From NCBI GenBank assembly GCA_028583415.1, contig CM053272.1:46852685-46916684 (forward strand): a DNA stretch of 64,000 nt, given 5' to 3'. The position numbers and the translations under genes were made by a program. This DNA comes from Protea cynaroides (lineage: Eukaryota; Streptophyta; Magnoliopsida; Proteales; Proteaceae). Below are positions 50,295 to 63,345 of this stretch, one piece after another (position 1 is the stretch's first letter; each line of letters opens with the position of its first letter). The notes under the pieces were generated by a model that had not been told where the DNA came from, ran no database searches, and saw only the letters and a program-made list of their open reading frames with translations.

Positions 50295-52789
50295 AAGAGT
50301 GTAATTGGTTCGATTTTGTTTTGGTTTGATTTGAGAAAACTGAACTGATTATCAAAACGGTTTCAAATTTTCAACCAAATCCGATTAGTAATTCAATTCA
50401 TCCGTTCCAATTGGTTCCCCTTTATAGTCTCTTTCTATTAGAATTACATGACAACATGACATTTACCCAACCCATACATACATAGAGGGGAATCGATGAT
50501 AGAAAATCTATAAATTCTAAAAGTGAAAGAGTGTGGAAGTTTATCAAATTCGACACAAATAAAATAGAAATGAGTGTCACACCACAATTCCAACTGAACC
50601 AGAAGTGTGAGTGAACCGTCACTGAACCAACGGTTCACACCAGGATCTCAATAAGACCGTGTCCACTCATACAAACCATTGCACATAACCATAATCAGAA
50701 TATAATTAAATACAGCGGAAGTCTTAAATTAAATGAACTGAGTACTTCTATTGATAAATAAATTATTCAATTATTCAAAATATCAAAACATAAATAATTA
50801 TCCTTAGATCCCAATTATTAATTCAACTGAAAATAAATAAAATAAACAAATCAAATATCCTAGAGGAACACGCAGAAAGGATACTCGCATGAAGCGTCAT
50901 GCTCATCCTCCCCTGCTTGCACTTCCAAGGCAGCAGCACCTCCATATACTGGAACATCCATGTAGTCCTCCATAGTGTAACCCGCATCAACATATAAAAA
51001 CAGTTTATACACAAGGGTGAGCTCACAACTTAGCTCAGTAAGAAAATCAGACAATGCAACACACATCATGTATGAGTAACATTCACATTATGGTCTACTT
51101 TTAGTTTGCAATGTGTTATAGAAAGGATTGGCGGCCACCGCACCTCTATACACGAGTGTGTGAATCCGCCCAATGAATCAAACACCACTGTCGTCTCACA
51201 TGCACCCACTATGGAATAGAGATAGAGCTAAAATGTCCGGATCAAAACCGCCAACACTTCTCCTGATGCCCCTACCCATACCAACACATAAGCCCCTATT
51301 GGCGAGGGCTTCCAAACTAGACTCACAACTAACCAATCCTATATGTCATCACAGTAGGCCCTATCCCAGCACAGCTCCCTACAGCATAAAGATAGGGCTA
51401 GAGTCTAGTGACCAGGTCGGAGACCACAGTGCCACTTCCTCCCCCTGATACCCTACCCGCATCAAGCATGCTAAGACAGAAGCGATACGAAAATGTGCTA
51501 GTGTGAGGAATGATCCCAGACCCCAGGTCCTTCCCACTCCACACACCAACGAAAACAATCACATGCCTAACAGTTACATCCTAGCATAACGAGTATGCAT
51601 GAAGAATATAATAACTGAAAGTAAAGATGACATGTGAGTATGCACTAACACCATTCCACAGAATCATAATTATTAACAACGTTTTACTGTTATTAAGTTA
51701 TCAGGGTTTAGGTCTGATTCCCTTACTTGACGCTTAATTGCTAGTTTCTCCGCGTCATCGAATCCAAACTTGCTAACACAGGATCCTACACGATGTTAGG
51801 GTTGAATTAGAATTACTTTCTTAGGATTTATGTTGGTCAAAAAATCAACTGGTATTGAAAACACCCTCACAGTGCATACCAGTCGCAAGTACCGATCGCA
51901 TATGGTGCAACCGGTATGCCCTCGGAAGACCATCAACTCGGTGTTTGCCTTCCGTTGGTCACCCTCTATTGATTCTAGGATTTCTCCTATGCATTCTAGG
52001 CCTGAGCAACGAGTTAGAGTTGTTTCATGTTCCATTCAAGTCTTAGTTTCGATGATCCTTAGCCTAGAATGTGAATCTAGGGTTCATCGATGTATTAAGG
52101 TTTAACGGCAAATTTAAGGGTTTTAGATCAATTCCTCGCCTTGCATGGTATTGATCAATTCATGACTAATCATCTATAATATTTAACTTAGAGGAAGGTT
52201 CAAGCACTTACTGTTGGTTCGCAATTATGGTGTTCTTCGTCCAACGGCAAACGATGGCTCCTCTCTCTCCTTCCTTAGCTCTTTTTCCTTCTTCGATCTC
52301 TTTCTCCTCTTTAGGGTTTGTGAGAATTAATGAAAGAGTTCTAAGGAGGTTTAAGGGTCCTTAAATAAACTAGAATAGAGTTTAAGAAGTTTCCTTACGT
52401 TAGGAAAGTCCTTAGGCTTGAGATTTGAAAAGTGGGACCCGCAGAGATCCGTTTCTAGATCTAACCAGTCTGCCCGCACAGACATACCGGTCTACCAATA
52501 CCATAGACCGATATGAAAAAATATCATATTTTAGGTCCGTTTTCGTACCTGGTTGTCATCCGCTCGTCCCGTTTGGTCCGGTGATGATTGGAAGACCTGT
52601 TACGACATGAATTAAAAGTTTAGATCGGGTTCATGGAGTACAGGTCTTACAATGAGAGCCTAACAAAATGAATCAATTACTAGAGTTTTTAAAACCAAAC
52701 TAAAAAAGATTAAGATTAACTACGATTCAATTTAAAAATGATTAGTTTTAATTCGATTTATCAATTCCGATTCAGAGTTGACACCCTTA
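50295..52789. mobile_element. AT-rich MITE with 9-bp TSD, split by LTR L6
   Basis: The left end is AAGAGTGTAATTGG, and the complement of the right end is TAAGGGTGTCAACTC. Interior words 'GGTTCGATTTTG' and their complements are typical of AT-rich Mutator-type MITEs. Flanks are GTACAAGAT (50286-50294) and GCACAAAAT (52790-52798), 7 of 9 identical. Without L6 the element is about 410 bp. Confidence 0.6.
50575..52651 (-). mobile_element. Solo LTR L6, 2077 bp
   Basis: Plus-strand ends are TGTCACACCAC and GGTCTTACA, with a perfect TSD ATGAG (50570-50574 and 52652-52656). It is closest to L3 in sequence and motif type (ACCGGTAT), but lacks the TA microsatellite. Patches lie at 51850-51935 and 52465-52515. 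Confidence 0.92.
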
Positions 52790-52916
52790 GCACAAAATGA
52801 AGCATATAAACTAGATTATAAGTCTTGATGAAAATATGTTAACAACTATACCAGCTCAGCTAGGTAAATTGGTGACCATCAATGTATACGTACTTGCCAG
52901 AATTTGTCATGGCATG

Positions 52917-53481
52917 AGTAAGGGTGTCAATTTTAAATCGAAACAATATACCAAAATCAATATCATACTGGTATATACCATTCTCTATCCGGTACAGTAA
53001 TATATAGTTCAAGTTTTGATACCGTTATTTCTATTTGATACGGTATGTTATTGCCCCGATATACCATCAGTACAAGCTGTTTCTATACTGATTTTTATAT
53101 GGTTTTTCTATATCGTTTATACCAATTAAAAAATATTATTTTAAGATGACAAGTATTTAAATGGTATTTTATCAAAAACGAAAAAAAATATATATGAAGA
53201 TGACAAGTGTTTAAGATGACACTGAAATAGAACCATACTTCATACTAAATTAGAACCATATATTGTACCGAATTAGAAACTGAAGCTCGTACTAAATCCG
53301 AAACCGTTTTCATACCCTATAAAAATTGTATACCATACAGGCTAATACTGCACCAAATTGGTACAACAATAGTTCAAGTTTTGATACCGTATTTTTATTC
53401 AATATGATAATAATAAAGTTTTTTTTTTCTTATACCATACTACATTTAAGTCCCAATATCGTACCAATTGACACCCTTAAG
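52917..53481. mobile_element. AT-rich DNA transposon remnant with perfect 9-bp TSD
   Basis: The ends are inverted around TAAGGGTGTCAATT. The perfect TSD CATGGCATG lies at 52908-52916 and 53482-53490. The interior is full of GGTATAxxATACC-type words, for example 'GGTATATACC'. It is non-coding and of the same terminal type as the 50295-52789 element. Confidence 0.75.
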
Positions 53482-53490
53482 CATGGCATG

Positions 53491-55896
53491 GGTGCTGATC
53501 AGTTTTAAATTGGGCTCATCTCTAAAACTGCCCTGGTAAGCCATTGAGTTAGTGGGGCAGCTGAACTGCTTTATTGTTCTTTTTTTGTCTCTGTCTAAGG
53601 GGTAGCTGAATGCCGGATCACTCAGGGCAAGTTAAGTTGGAAAAAAAATACCCGACAAACTGAGTAGCAAGAAAATTCTTGTTGCTCGGTTCTGTGTGTA
53701 TCTGTTTGGGATCTGTTCTTTTCTCGATAGATCAAATCCTCATTTTGGTTTTTGTATTTTCTAAATTATCTTTTTTGTTGGAATGTGGTTCAATATGAGT
53801 AACACGAAACCGAATAGCAGAAAAATTCTTATTACCTGGTTTGCAAGAAAAAGTTATCCACGTTATAACTGTCATATGACTGAATAATTGATGCTCAAAT
53901 TTTAGCCTCACGTAATGTTCATCCATCCTCATCCATTGTTAAATTTCACCCTAATTTGACTGGTGTGATATTCCTCTGAAGTTGTGCAGTAAGTCAAGTT
54001 GATGATCAGCCGTTGGATCCCAGTTGGAGGGATTGTTCAACTTGAGACGAGCTCCTTCCTAATTAGACTGAGTAGAGCATTCAGAGATCGACTAAAAGAT
54101 AAAAAAATAAAAAAAAGGAAAGAAAAGCAACGTAACAGTTCAATGGTTCAAAAAAACATTGGAAAATGATACTATAATGTGGGTTATATAGTTGAATTGT
54201 ACCTTGAAATTTGATATGTGATCAATCATGACTGATCCATGAAATCAATAGCTTGGATTACCGACATGGTTCCTCAATGTGGTTAATTAAACGACAATTG
54301 CACTTGAATTCGGGCATCTTCCATTCAACGGGCCTTGTTACATTTAACCATGGTCGGTCTTGATTATTTGCAAAGGGAATTAAAGTGACGGGGAATTGAA
54401 TTTTTTTAAACTTGACTGAAAAACTTTTGTAATCATATTATCTTATGACTATTTAACTAACTCTAATTCATTCCATATTTAAACTTACACTTTGCATTCA
54501 AATCCCTTGCATTTGAAAAGTAAAATAAATTTTACATCTAATAAGCATCGTTACTAAATATGGTAAAGGATTTAGGTAGTTTATATAATCACGATGTGTT
54601 ATAGCTGTGAAAATTTCCTTTTTAGGATTCGAAATTGTCAGTTCCTTTTTTTTTTTTTTAATTTTCCTTACAACCAAACCGAGTTAGAAGATGATGAGAT
54701 TCATTCACCATTGTCTTGTTTAGGCAGTACCTTAGGTCCATGGGCCGTGTACAAATTCAAGTGTTTCAGACTGTACAAAGTAAGCATGGATTCCCAAGGC
54801 TCCATGGTGATAATTTGATAGATATTAACAAATTTCCTCCATCTTCCTACAATGTGTCAGTGGTCTCACAAAATGAGTGCATGTGACCCAATATCGTGGG
54901 CCTAATGGAAAATATGGGCCAGTGCTGGGCTTATATTGAGCCAGAAAAATTCTTTTGCAATAGCTAAGGGGCCCACATTGTCCTCAATGGAGGCATATGG
55001 AAGTGTCAAGGTACGGTAAGACTTTGATCAATCTCCAATGGTCCCAAAGTTTCTTGGACGGCCTAGATCATCTGCACAGCATGTCCCACATGATTCAGAG
55101 ACAAGTGACTTACTGCACATAACTGGGCCGAGAATGTGGACAAGGACTATTCTAACCAGTTAAGGGAGAGGGTTTTCCCACAACGTCAGTGTGGGAGATT
55201 CTTCTTCACCTCATTGTACCTCAATGAGTGTGTAGGAAATGGTATTGCTAGTCTATATGATCAAGGAAAAGAGAAATTGGATTTGCCATTCCCCTTAGCC
55301 CCGGCCCCTGAGGCCCTATCTTTAACGATTTTCGATTAAAAATAAGGGCAAGGGTTTTTCATAACATCGGAATAGAAAACTGCACCGATAAAAAGGTGGG
55401 GGACGAATTTGTTTCGGTAAGGGATCCATATTTTATCATAGAGAGACAATACTATTTTAAGCCTCATGACCTATCATGTGAGAAGACATAGGAAAAAATC
55501 TCTATTCCGTGGGCATTTTTATTTCCCAAGAAAATGGAATAAATTTAAAGTTTACTCTGGATTACTATTGTGTTAAAAATAACTAAAAAAATGAACCAAA
55601 TCCAAGTTTTGAGATTATATCACGTCATATATGTAGTGCCACATAGGATTTTAGTGCACAGACTCAGGGATAGGATTGGCCCCAACCGATCCTGATCCCA
55701 TCTCAAATCAGATCGGCCTTTCACAGTTAGGATCGTCCCCGTATATGTATGCCTGTAACCATGTTACCACCTTGTTTACATGGGATCGGCTCTCAATATT
55801 CCTGATCTGGTTTGACCGATTCTAACTGATCCGGTTTGATCCCTAAAACCATGAGTACCACATGAAATTAGGAATTTGTCTCTCAATAATAATAGG
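53491..55896. other. Unassigned stretch
   Basis: No recognisable gene. A frame at 55136-55339 is open but unfamiliar. 55660-55850 is a tract of GGATCGG/CCGATCC words resembling a degraded repeat. Confidence 0.5.
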
Positions 55897-56645
55897 TGTT
55901 GCGGTCAGAAATCGTCTCATCAGTCTGAGGCAAGTTGAACCTATGACCACAGAAAAGGAGGCAGACGTGATTGGGCGACAAAGCCTGGGGGACACTTCGA
56001 TGCCTAAATTAGATCCGAGTGCAACTAGTTGGGAGCTATCAAAGCGATGAGCTCCAGTTTATGAGTGGGGTCATAGATAGCATTCGTGCACTAAAAAGTT
56101 CATTAAAGATTACCTTAGGGACTGCTCGTATTTATAGAGTGAGGCATGGAGCATCAGGGTCCGTATCCATGGTTGTACTGATAAGACAAATCGCTAGCTA
56201 TCCTTATTGGACGACTGTGATGCTTCCTAGTCTTAATGTTTGAGTTGAAGTAGAGGATCGAGGCATGGATTGCTGCCGAATCCCAATATTTCAGGGTGAT
56301 GACAAGTGTCGCCCTATCCTTGAGTCCTTCCGGGGATGGTAAGCTAGCTGAAGCTGGACGAGATCAGCTGACTCCGAATAAGTCGGGATTCTTCGTAGGT
56401 AGTGCTCTACTAGGAAAAGGAGTCTTGATAAGGGCGGAGTTAGCTCCGGATATCCAGGAGCGCCAGCTGCGTCCTTGCTGTCGTGTTCTACAAGGAGTGG
56501 GACTCCTCATCAGTGAGCAACTCAGCGAATTATGAAGTCCATAGACTGGTCTTGCCGAATATAGTTATTTTTTGCATGGTCGGCTTTTTTAGGCATCCTG
56601 CCATGTGTCAGTTTCAGATTGATGGGGTATATTTTTCCCCTAGCA
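55897..56645. mobile_element. Solo LTR of another family, 749 bp
   Basis: It begins TGTTGCGGTCAGAAATC and ends TTTTCCCCTAGCA. The perfect 5-bp TSD is ATAGG (55892-55896 and 56646-56650). It is GC-richer than its flanks. No internal domain is present. The lineage is not determined. Confidence 0.8.
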
Positions 56646-56748
56646 ATAGGTACTTTCTTTTATTTTAATTTTTAATTCCCTGGATTTTGGTAAGCTAATT
56701 GGATCTTAAGAATATAAATTTATTTCTAGTAAAAAAAAAGGGGGGGGG

Positions 56749-57104
56749 GGTTGGGTTGGTGTCTTGTATTCTGTGGGGTTCATGTAATTATAAGGGGTAG
56801 TATTTGTATTAGGGTATGAGTCTATTATATGTATGGGGGTAAACATATAATTGTGGTGGGATTAAGGTTTCTAGGTTTCCCTATATATTGTCTCTATGTG
56901 GGAAAACCTAGGTAAGGTCTGAGCGAAGGAGGACACTGCGTCAGGTGGAGAGAATTGTAGAGAGTTTTCTTGGCAATAAAAAATCTTTATTTCTCTGTGG
57001 TGGAAGTAGGCATTTCGATTTGGGTGCTGAACCACAGTAAATCCTGTGTTGTGTGTTTGTTTAATCTTCATTTCTTTCTCGTGATTACGCGTTCATTCCC
57101 AACA
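56749..57104 (+). repeat. 5' LTR of copia element 4 (356 bp)
   Basis: It matches 59121-59476 at about 95%. It starts in a poly-G run (first base changed, GGTTGGG for TGTTGGG) and ends CCCAACA. A primer-binding site TGGTATCAGAG follows at 57107. The TSD is probably GGGGG, weak because of the G run. Confidence 0.9.
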
Positions 57105-57530
57105 AGTGGTATCAGAGTTAAGTTCGGCAGATCGATTACGGGATCTAGATGAAGGGAAGTGCGCAAGGATTTATTTGAGAAGGAAAAAAAAAAATTTGTA
57201 GAGGATCGAAAAGGTACGTACGAGTTTGGTTTTTTTTCTGTTTCACTTTTTCAAAGTAAGTCATTATATATTGAAAAAGTAGAAATTGGTGGGAGAAAGG
57301 TGCGTTGTTTCCCACTGTTCGAAAAAAAAAAAGAAAAAGGGTCGTACGATTCGGTGTTCGTACGTTGTATCATCCAAAGAGAAGGGAAGAAAACATAGAA
57401 GTTATTGTTTCCAAGGATTTTTGGGTGCTACGGTTTCATTGAAAGACACGGATCGGGCAGATTAGGTGTCTTTGATATCGATCGGACAGTCTTGTGTAAG
57501 ATCAACAGTGATTGAAACTCTTGGAAGTTG

Positions 57531-58760
57531 ATGGCAGACACAGAAGGTAAAGATCGAGTTAATAGAATGGCAATGAAGGATTCAAACTTTTCCATAGAAC
57601 CCTTCAATGGCTATAATGATTTCACCTTATGGCAATAACAGATGAAGAATATTCTTACGCGGGAGGGGACTGTTAAGGCTCTCAAGAAGAAATCCGACAA
57701 GCAAGAAAAATTGACAGATGATGAGTGGCTAGAGTTGAGGGATCTAGCAAATAGTACGATTCAGTTGTTTCTGACGGATAATACTCTTCGTGAGGTCATT
57801 GGTTTGGAGGATCCAGAAGAAGTTTGGACGAAGTTGGAGAACAAGTATAAATCCAAGTCCTTGACAAATCGGTTGTTTTTAAAGAAACAATTATATGGCT
57901 TTCGTTTGTCAAATGGAATGAAATTTGAGGTGCATATTGATGAGTTCAACAGGATTCTGACGGAGTTGTCTGCTCTTGATGTGAAGATCGAAGAGGAAAA
58001 CAAGGCACTTATCTTGTTGGCCTCATTGCCTCATTCATTTGATCACATTGTGACTACACTGTTGTTTGGTAAGGATACTATCAAACTTGACGATGTTATT
58101 GCTGCTTTGCTAATGAATGAGACACGGCGGAAAAATAGTAGTTAGGGGACGTCAGATGAGGGTAATGCCTTGGTTACAGTTGGTGGTCAGGGTAGAGGAA
58201 GATCAAATGGGAGACAGGAATATGGCAAGAATAGGGGTGGCTCCAAGTCACAAGGTTGCAAAATAATTTGTTATTATTGCGATGAGGAAGGTCATATAAG
58301 ATGGGATTGTCCAAAGCATAAGGAGGATAAAAAGAAAAAGGAAGACAAGGAGAGTGGAGAAAAATCATCTACTGCTGGTGTCACAGAAGAATGGAGTGAT
58401 GGAGATCTCCTTCTCACTACTTCATTAGGTATGGATACTTCAGATTGGATTTTAGATTCAGGTTGTTCGTTTCATATGTGTTCAGTTAGAGAACAGTTTG
58501 CTACATATCATGAATGTGATAAGGGTACAGTCAGAATGGCAAATGATGCTGAAAGCAAGGTTGTCGAGATTGGGACTGTATGAATTCGCATGTTTGATGG
58601 GATTGTACGAACTGTAACTGAGGTTAGACATGTGCCGGATTTAAGGAAGAATCTAATTTCATTGGAAACATTGGATGCAAGAGGCTACAGGTGTTCATCT
58701 GAAGGTGGAGTTCTTAAGGTCTCCAAAGGGGTCATGGTTGTGATGCAGTGACAGATGGTT
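57531..58760 (+). pseudogene. Copia element 4 gag-protease region (Tnt1-like), pol deleted
   Basis: One frame from an ATG at 57531 is kept with only four stops (57636, 58143, 58581, 58749). Gag has a UBN2/retrotransposon-gag type core ('LEDPEEVWTKLENKYKSKSL'). A CCHC knuckle, CYYCDEEGHIRWDC, lies near 58270, and protease has WILDSGCSFHM with an intact DSG near 58450. GAG-pre-integrase starts at about 58590. Shortly after 58760 the coding similarity stops: integrase, RT and RNase H are gone. The rest up to 59120 is non-coding. It can move only with enzymes supplied in trans. Confidence 0.88.
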
Positions 58761-59120
58761 GACGATCTATACAGACTTGAGTGTTGAAACAGATGGTGGT
58801 TCTGTTGGAACTCAGGCAAGGAATATAGATGGAAGACAGAAGATGCAAGAAGTTCAAGTTGTGAACAACTGCAGGTCTGAGAAGAAGTGAGTATCTTTTG
58901 CTTCGGATTTTGTGAGTGGAAGTGATATCTTCGGTGATGCTGCAGCAGTGGGAGAGATGGAGACACATCACATCGTGCGGCGGTGAGCTGTACAAGACAC
59001 CCGGACGGGGTGTGGGCTATGCTAGTTTGGGTGTAGCAGTTTGGCAGAGACGGGTTTACAGAATCAACATCAACAGATTTTCTTCAAGGTGGTTTGCATA
59101 ATCCAAGCCAGGTGAATATT

Positions 59121-59476
59121 TGTTGGGTTAGTGTCTTGTATTCTGTGGGGTCTACGTAATTATAAGGGGTAGTATTTGTATTAAGGTATGAGTTTATTAC
59201 ATATATGGGGGTAAACTTATAATTGTGGTGGGATTAAGGTTTCTAGGTTTCCCTATATATTGTCTCTGTGTGGGAAAACCTAGGTAAGGTCTGAACAAAG
59301 GAGGACATTGTGTCAGGTGAAGAGAATTGTAGAGAGTTTTCTTGGCAATAAAGAATCTTTGTTTCTCTGTAGTGGAGGTAGGCATTCCGGTTTGGGTGCT
59401 GAACCACAGCAAATCCTGTGTTGTGTGTTTGCTTGATCTTCGTTTCTTTCTCGTGATTACGCGTTCATTCCTAACA
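59121..59476 (+). repeat. 3' LTR of copia element 4 (356 bp)
   Basis: It begins TGTTGGGTTAGTG and ends CCTAACA, followed by GGGGGG. Confidence 0.92.
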
Positions 59477-59491
59477 GGGGGGAGGGGGATT

Positions 59492-60020
59492 ATTGTTATA
59501 GGTGCTAACTGTACCAAAGGCTGCAGTTCAATACACTGCACGACCCACCACCCTTATATTGTAGTGGTAAGTACTCCTGTTATACCCGCGATAGGTGGAT
59601 GGAACTCGTCTCTCGTCATCTAAGTGATCAGTCATCCATCAAACGGGTTGGACTTCATCAACACGTTGCTGATCAGAAAAAAGATTGTTTCATGTTGTGC
59701 AGTTTGACAGGAATTCAACAATGCACTAATAAAGAAAAAAAAGAAGGGAAATATTTTATTGTTTTTGGTGCTAACTGTACTAGAGGCTGCACTCCACTAT
59801 ACTGCAGGGATCCACCACTCTTATATTGATGTGGTAGGTACTCCTATCATACCCACTGAAGCTGGATGGAACTCGTCTGATTTCATCCAATTAATCAGTA
59901 GTCCATCGGATAGGCTGGGCTGCATCGGAGGCATGCCAATCAGGAAAAAGATAGTTTCATGTTGTTCAGTTCATCCACCCATGATTCAACGGCTAGAGTT
60001 TAAGTATGCACACCGGGTAA
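59492..60020. repeat. Tandem duplication, unit about 266 bp
   Basis: Unit 1 starts at 59492 and unit 2 at 59758. Both contain 'GGTGCTAACTGTAC', 'TGGATGGAACTCGTCT', and 'GATAGTTTCATGTTGT'-like sequence. Divergence of roughly 20-25% shows an old event. An inverted pair (ATTCAACGGCTAGAG / CAGCCGTTGAAT) lies at 59992-60037. Confidence 0.75.
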
Positions 60021-60037
60021 GCTCCAGCCGTTGAATC

Positions 60038-63000
60038 ACAACTGATTACCATCCAATGACAAAAAACAATATAAGTCCTGCGGACCACCCTAGCCCATCC
60101 AATGCAATAGTAAATGTCTCACATTGTCATTAAATCAATCATCAATAGTCATTGATACTATCTCATACAAATTTGGAGCAGGCTGGGCCATTGGACTGGG
60201 CTAACACAGCCCACCCCACTGGCATTCCCAAGCTAGTTTCATTGAACCAAGTTTTAAAACGGGTATACATGGTTTTAGTAATCAATATAGGATTGGATTG
60301 GTCAATATGGCCGAAACCGATACTGACACATGTCATTGATTTATTAGTTGTACTACCGATTCAGATGGGTATCAAGATTACTTTAAACTTGCTTATACGT
60401 ATATAGTATGTACCTTTTTCTTCTTCATGGGTCTCTTTCTTTAAGTTCAACTTTCATGGGGGAGGAACATCGAGGTAGTCATTCCTTGGGTTAGAACTTT
60501 AAAAAGTGGGAAAAATGAATTGAGAATGCTTTGGTTGGGAGTTCGTTAGATACTTTAGACCCCTTTGTAGATTGTAGAAGGGACAATCGAGATGTTATAC
60601 TATCGATACAGTCATGATGTAGACAAGAACTTAATCTCTTTCATAGGACAGCTTCTAATGGGCTTTTCCTACCTTTTTTAAGTTCCTCTTCCTCTTAAAG
60701 CCATCTACTAGAATAGTGATATATCCTTCACTTTTAACCCTTTTTATTTAAATAATATTACTTTGATAATATTACATGGCCCCATGAAACATAGATGCGA
60801 CCACATCAATCAGACCAATCCCAAAATCCCTTCTTTGAGTTACAGATTATAGAGAAAGAAAGAGAGAGAGATTCATTCCTGTTGTGGTTTGTAGCTTTTG
60901 AGGAATGTATGGATTTTGATTTTATAAAAAATAACACTTAGGTGGTTTGGTTGGTTCCCACTTTAAAAAGCAGGGTAAAGGGATTAGGTCTAGGTGGGTT
61001 CCTTCCTTCCTAGAATCCTATATACAATAACCTACTTGTATTACTTCAAGGTTTACTGTGGAACACATTACTGATATTGCATGCATGCATAGTCAACATG
61101 TACACGTGGCAGTTGGACTACTACTGATCTTTCTTTATCTTCTCATTTTTTTTAATATGTCATTGGAAACTGGATAAGTGTGTCCCACCAAATCCATCTA
61201 GGCTACATATCTTCATGATTAGTCAACATGTCTGTGTATCTGTAGTTGTGCATTCTGCATGTAGGGACTAGTGATGAGTAGGAACTTAATCCTCCAAATC
61301 TTCAAGGATAAATGTTTGGAGTTCCAAGCAAATGTAATGATTTCATATTATTGGATATGAATACCTACTCCGTTGTATCAAGATTTGGGTACCTTTGTCT
61401 TACGAACTAGATGAGTTATAAACAAACCCTAATAAGAGAGTGTGTAGGTGCATGTGTATGTGTATATGGTGAGGGTTTTGCATATACTAATATCTTCTCT
61501 AAGATTTCATCATCATTTATATTATTTGGATTTCATAATCTAGAGATGGGTTCTACATTATATATCCAGTAATGAGATCTCATAAAGGGTATATATACAT
61601 GAGGATAATCTAAACATGTACTTGTATTCTCTTTAGAATCCCATCACTATTCATATCATTTGAATTTCATAATCTAAAAGTGGGTCCCACGTTATATCTA
61701 CAATGACGAGATCTCAATCTAAAGGTGGATCCCATGTCATATCTACAACTCAGGATTTTTGAGCATCGGTGGAGGTTTTTTTTTTTTAATGGAATTAAAA
61801 GAAAGAAAATAGAGGAATAGTACAAAGTAGTAAGTGGAATTCAGGAGAACGGGTGGTGGGATCATAGAAAACAGATCATAGAAGGATTGGATTTATTAGA
61901 TGTGGATTACAAGAGAAAAAGGATTTTATAAGAGACCGCACGAGTTATCATCATCATTCGTGTATAAATATATATAAATAGGTACGTACTTAATGGGAGG
62001 AGGGTTTGTCTGTCATGTTTGTCTCGGGTTGATCGTCGATTGTTCGTAGTTTACAAAGCGAATAAGAGACAGAAAGAAGAGAGAGAGAGAGAGAGAGAGC
62101 ATCTTTTGGAAAGCGGTAGTCGTCCTCTGGTTGTCCGACTAAGGGCACTAATCTCCAGACAATCTGATTCTTTTACGAAGTTTTGAATCTTTTCATCTGA
62201 TGGAATCAGATTGAGTAGTTGATTTGTTCTGGGGTTTGATCACACTTTATTGTTTTTTTCATCTACTCAAAATCACACTCAATGACATCTTTGACTCGAG
62301 AAGGATATATGCTCTTTTCTACACTAATAATAAGATCAAGGAAGGTCTGTTGGACTGATGATTGCGGTGAATCTATGAAGGCCATATGACCTCCTGGGTG
62401 ACTGGGTCTGATGGGTCTCTGGGTCTATGTGTGGGTACTTTAATACCCTTTCTCTTTTCTATGTTCCAGGCTTTCCAATCAAAAAGCCAGGCGGATCTTC
62501 GACCAGACCAAAGCTAACAAGCTAGCTTGCTTGTGAACTCACAGAATCTGGTTTTGATCATGACGAGATGACCAAAATCAACCCATGATGAGAGAGATAA
62601 GCTAGCCCCTCTCTGACTCACGTGATTCATATCTCTTGTGTTCTGTGATTACTATAAGTAGATACTAATTAGAGATCATATTAGAGAAGCCATGATCAAG
62701 AGATAGAAAGAGAGTTAGAGAGAGAGAGAGAGAGAGGGACGTAGACGTAAAGATGATGCAAGAGAGACATGCGGGCTCATAGAGATGGATGCAGTTTCCC
62801 TTTTCCTTGGGAGTATGACAGTGGGTTGGCAGGGGCCAGAGATATACAGATACGGACACAGGTTTTTTATGTCTGTCTTGGTTTTGATTTGATACTTTTG
62901 GTTTAGAGAGAGAAAGAGATTTTAACTCAAACCAACTCCTCGTGATCGGGGCAGATCCCTGGAAGACTGTTCTTTCACCACCCCAATTCACGTGGTCTCT

Positions 63001-63345
63001 TTTGACTACCCAATGACCAACCCATCGGCCTCTCTGACTCTCGCATTGTTTGCTGCGCCCCTCCCCTCTTTCTCTCTCTCTCTTATCTCTCTCTCTCTAG
63101 TATTACCACAACAAACAAGTGTAGGATCAAGGACGGATGGTTTTTTTTTTTTTTTTGGTAAAAAGGACGGATGGTTCAGTCATTTATAAATAGAGAGAAA
63201 AGTACTGCCACGAGTCCCTACAAATGGCAAATATTGCTGCATTAGCCTTTATATAAGTGACACTACAACTTGTTATTTGCCATCAAACCATCAAAGACTG
63301 TCACTACCTGACTCCTCTCTCTCTCTCTCTCTCTCTCTCCCTCCA
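60038..63345. other. Upstream region of the HAN-like gene
   Basis: Low-copy-looking sequence without a recognised gene. It holds three imperfect copies of an AT-rich block around 'GAATTTCATAATCTA' and 'GTTATATCTACA' (61490-61755). GA runs lie at about 62078-62099 and 62716-62736, and CT runs at 63068-63102. GA/CT runs of this kind are bound by plant BPC (GAGA-binding) proteins. Confidence 0.45.

Noticed and set aside
55136..55339. 67-aa open frame in otherwise gene-free DNA
   Set aside because: It is short, with no similarity recognised and no splice or promoter context. Chance is the simpler explanation.
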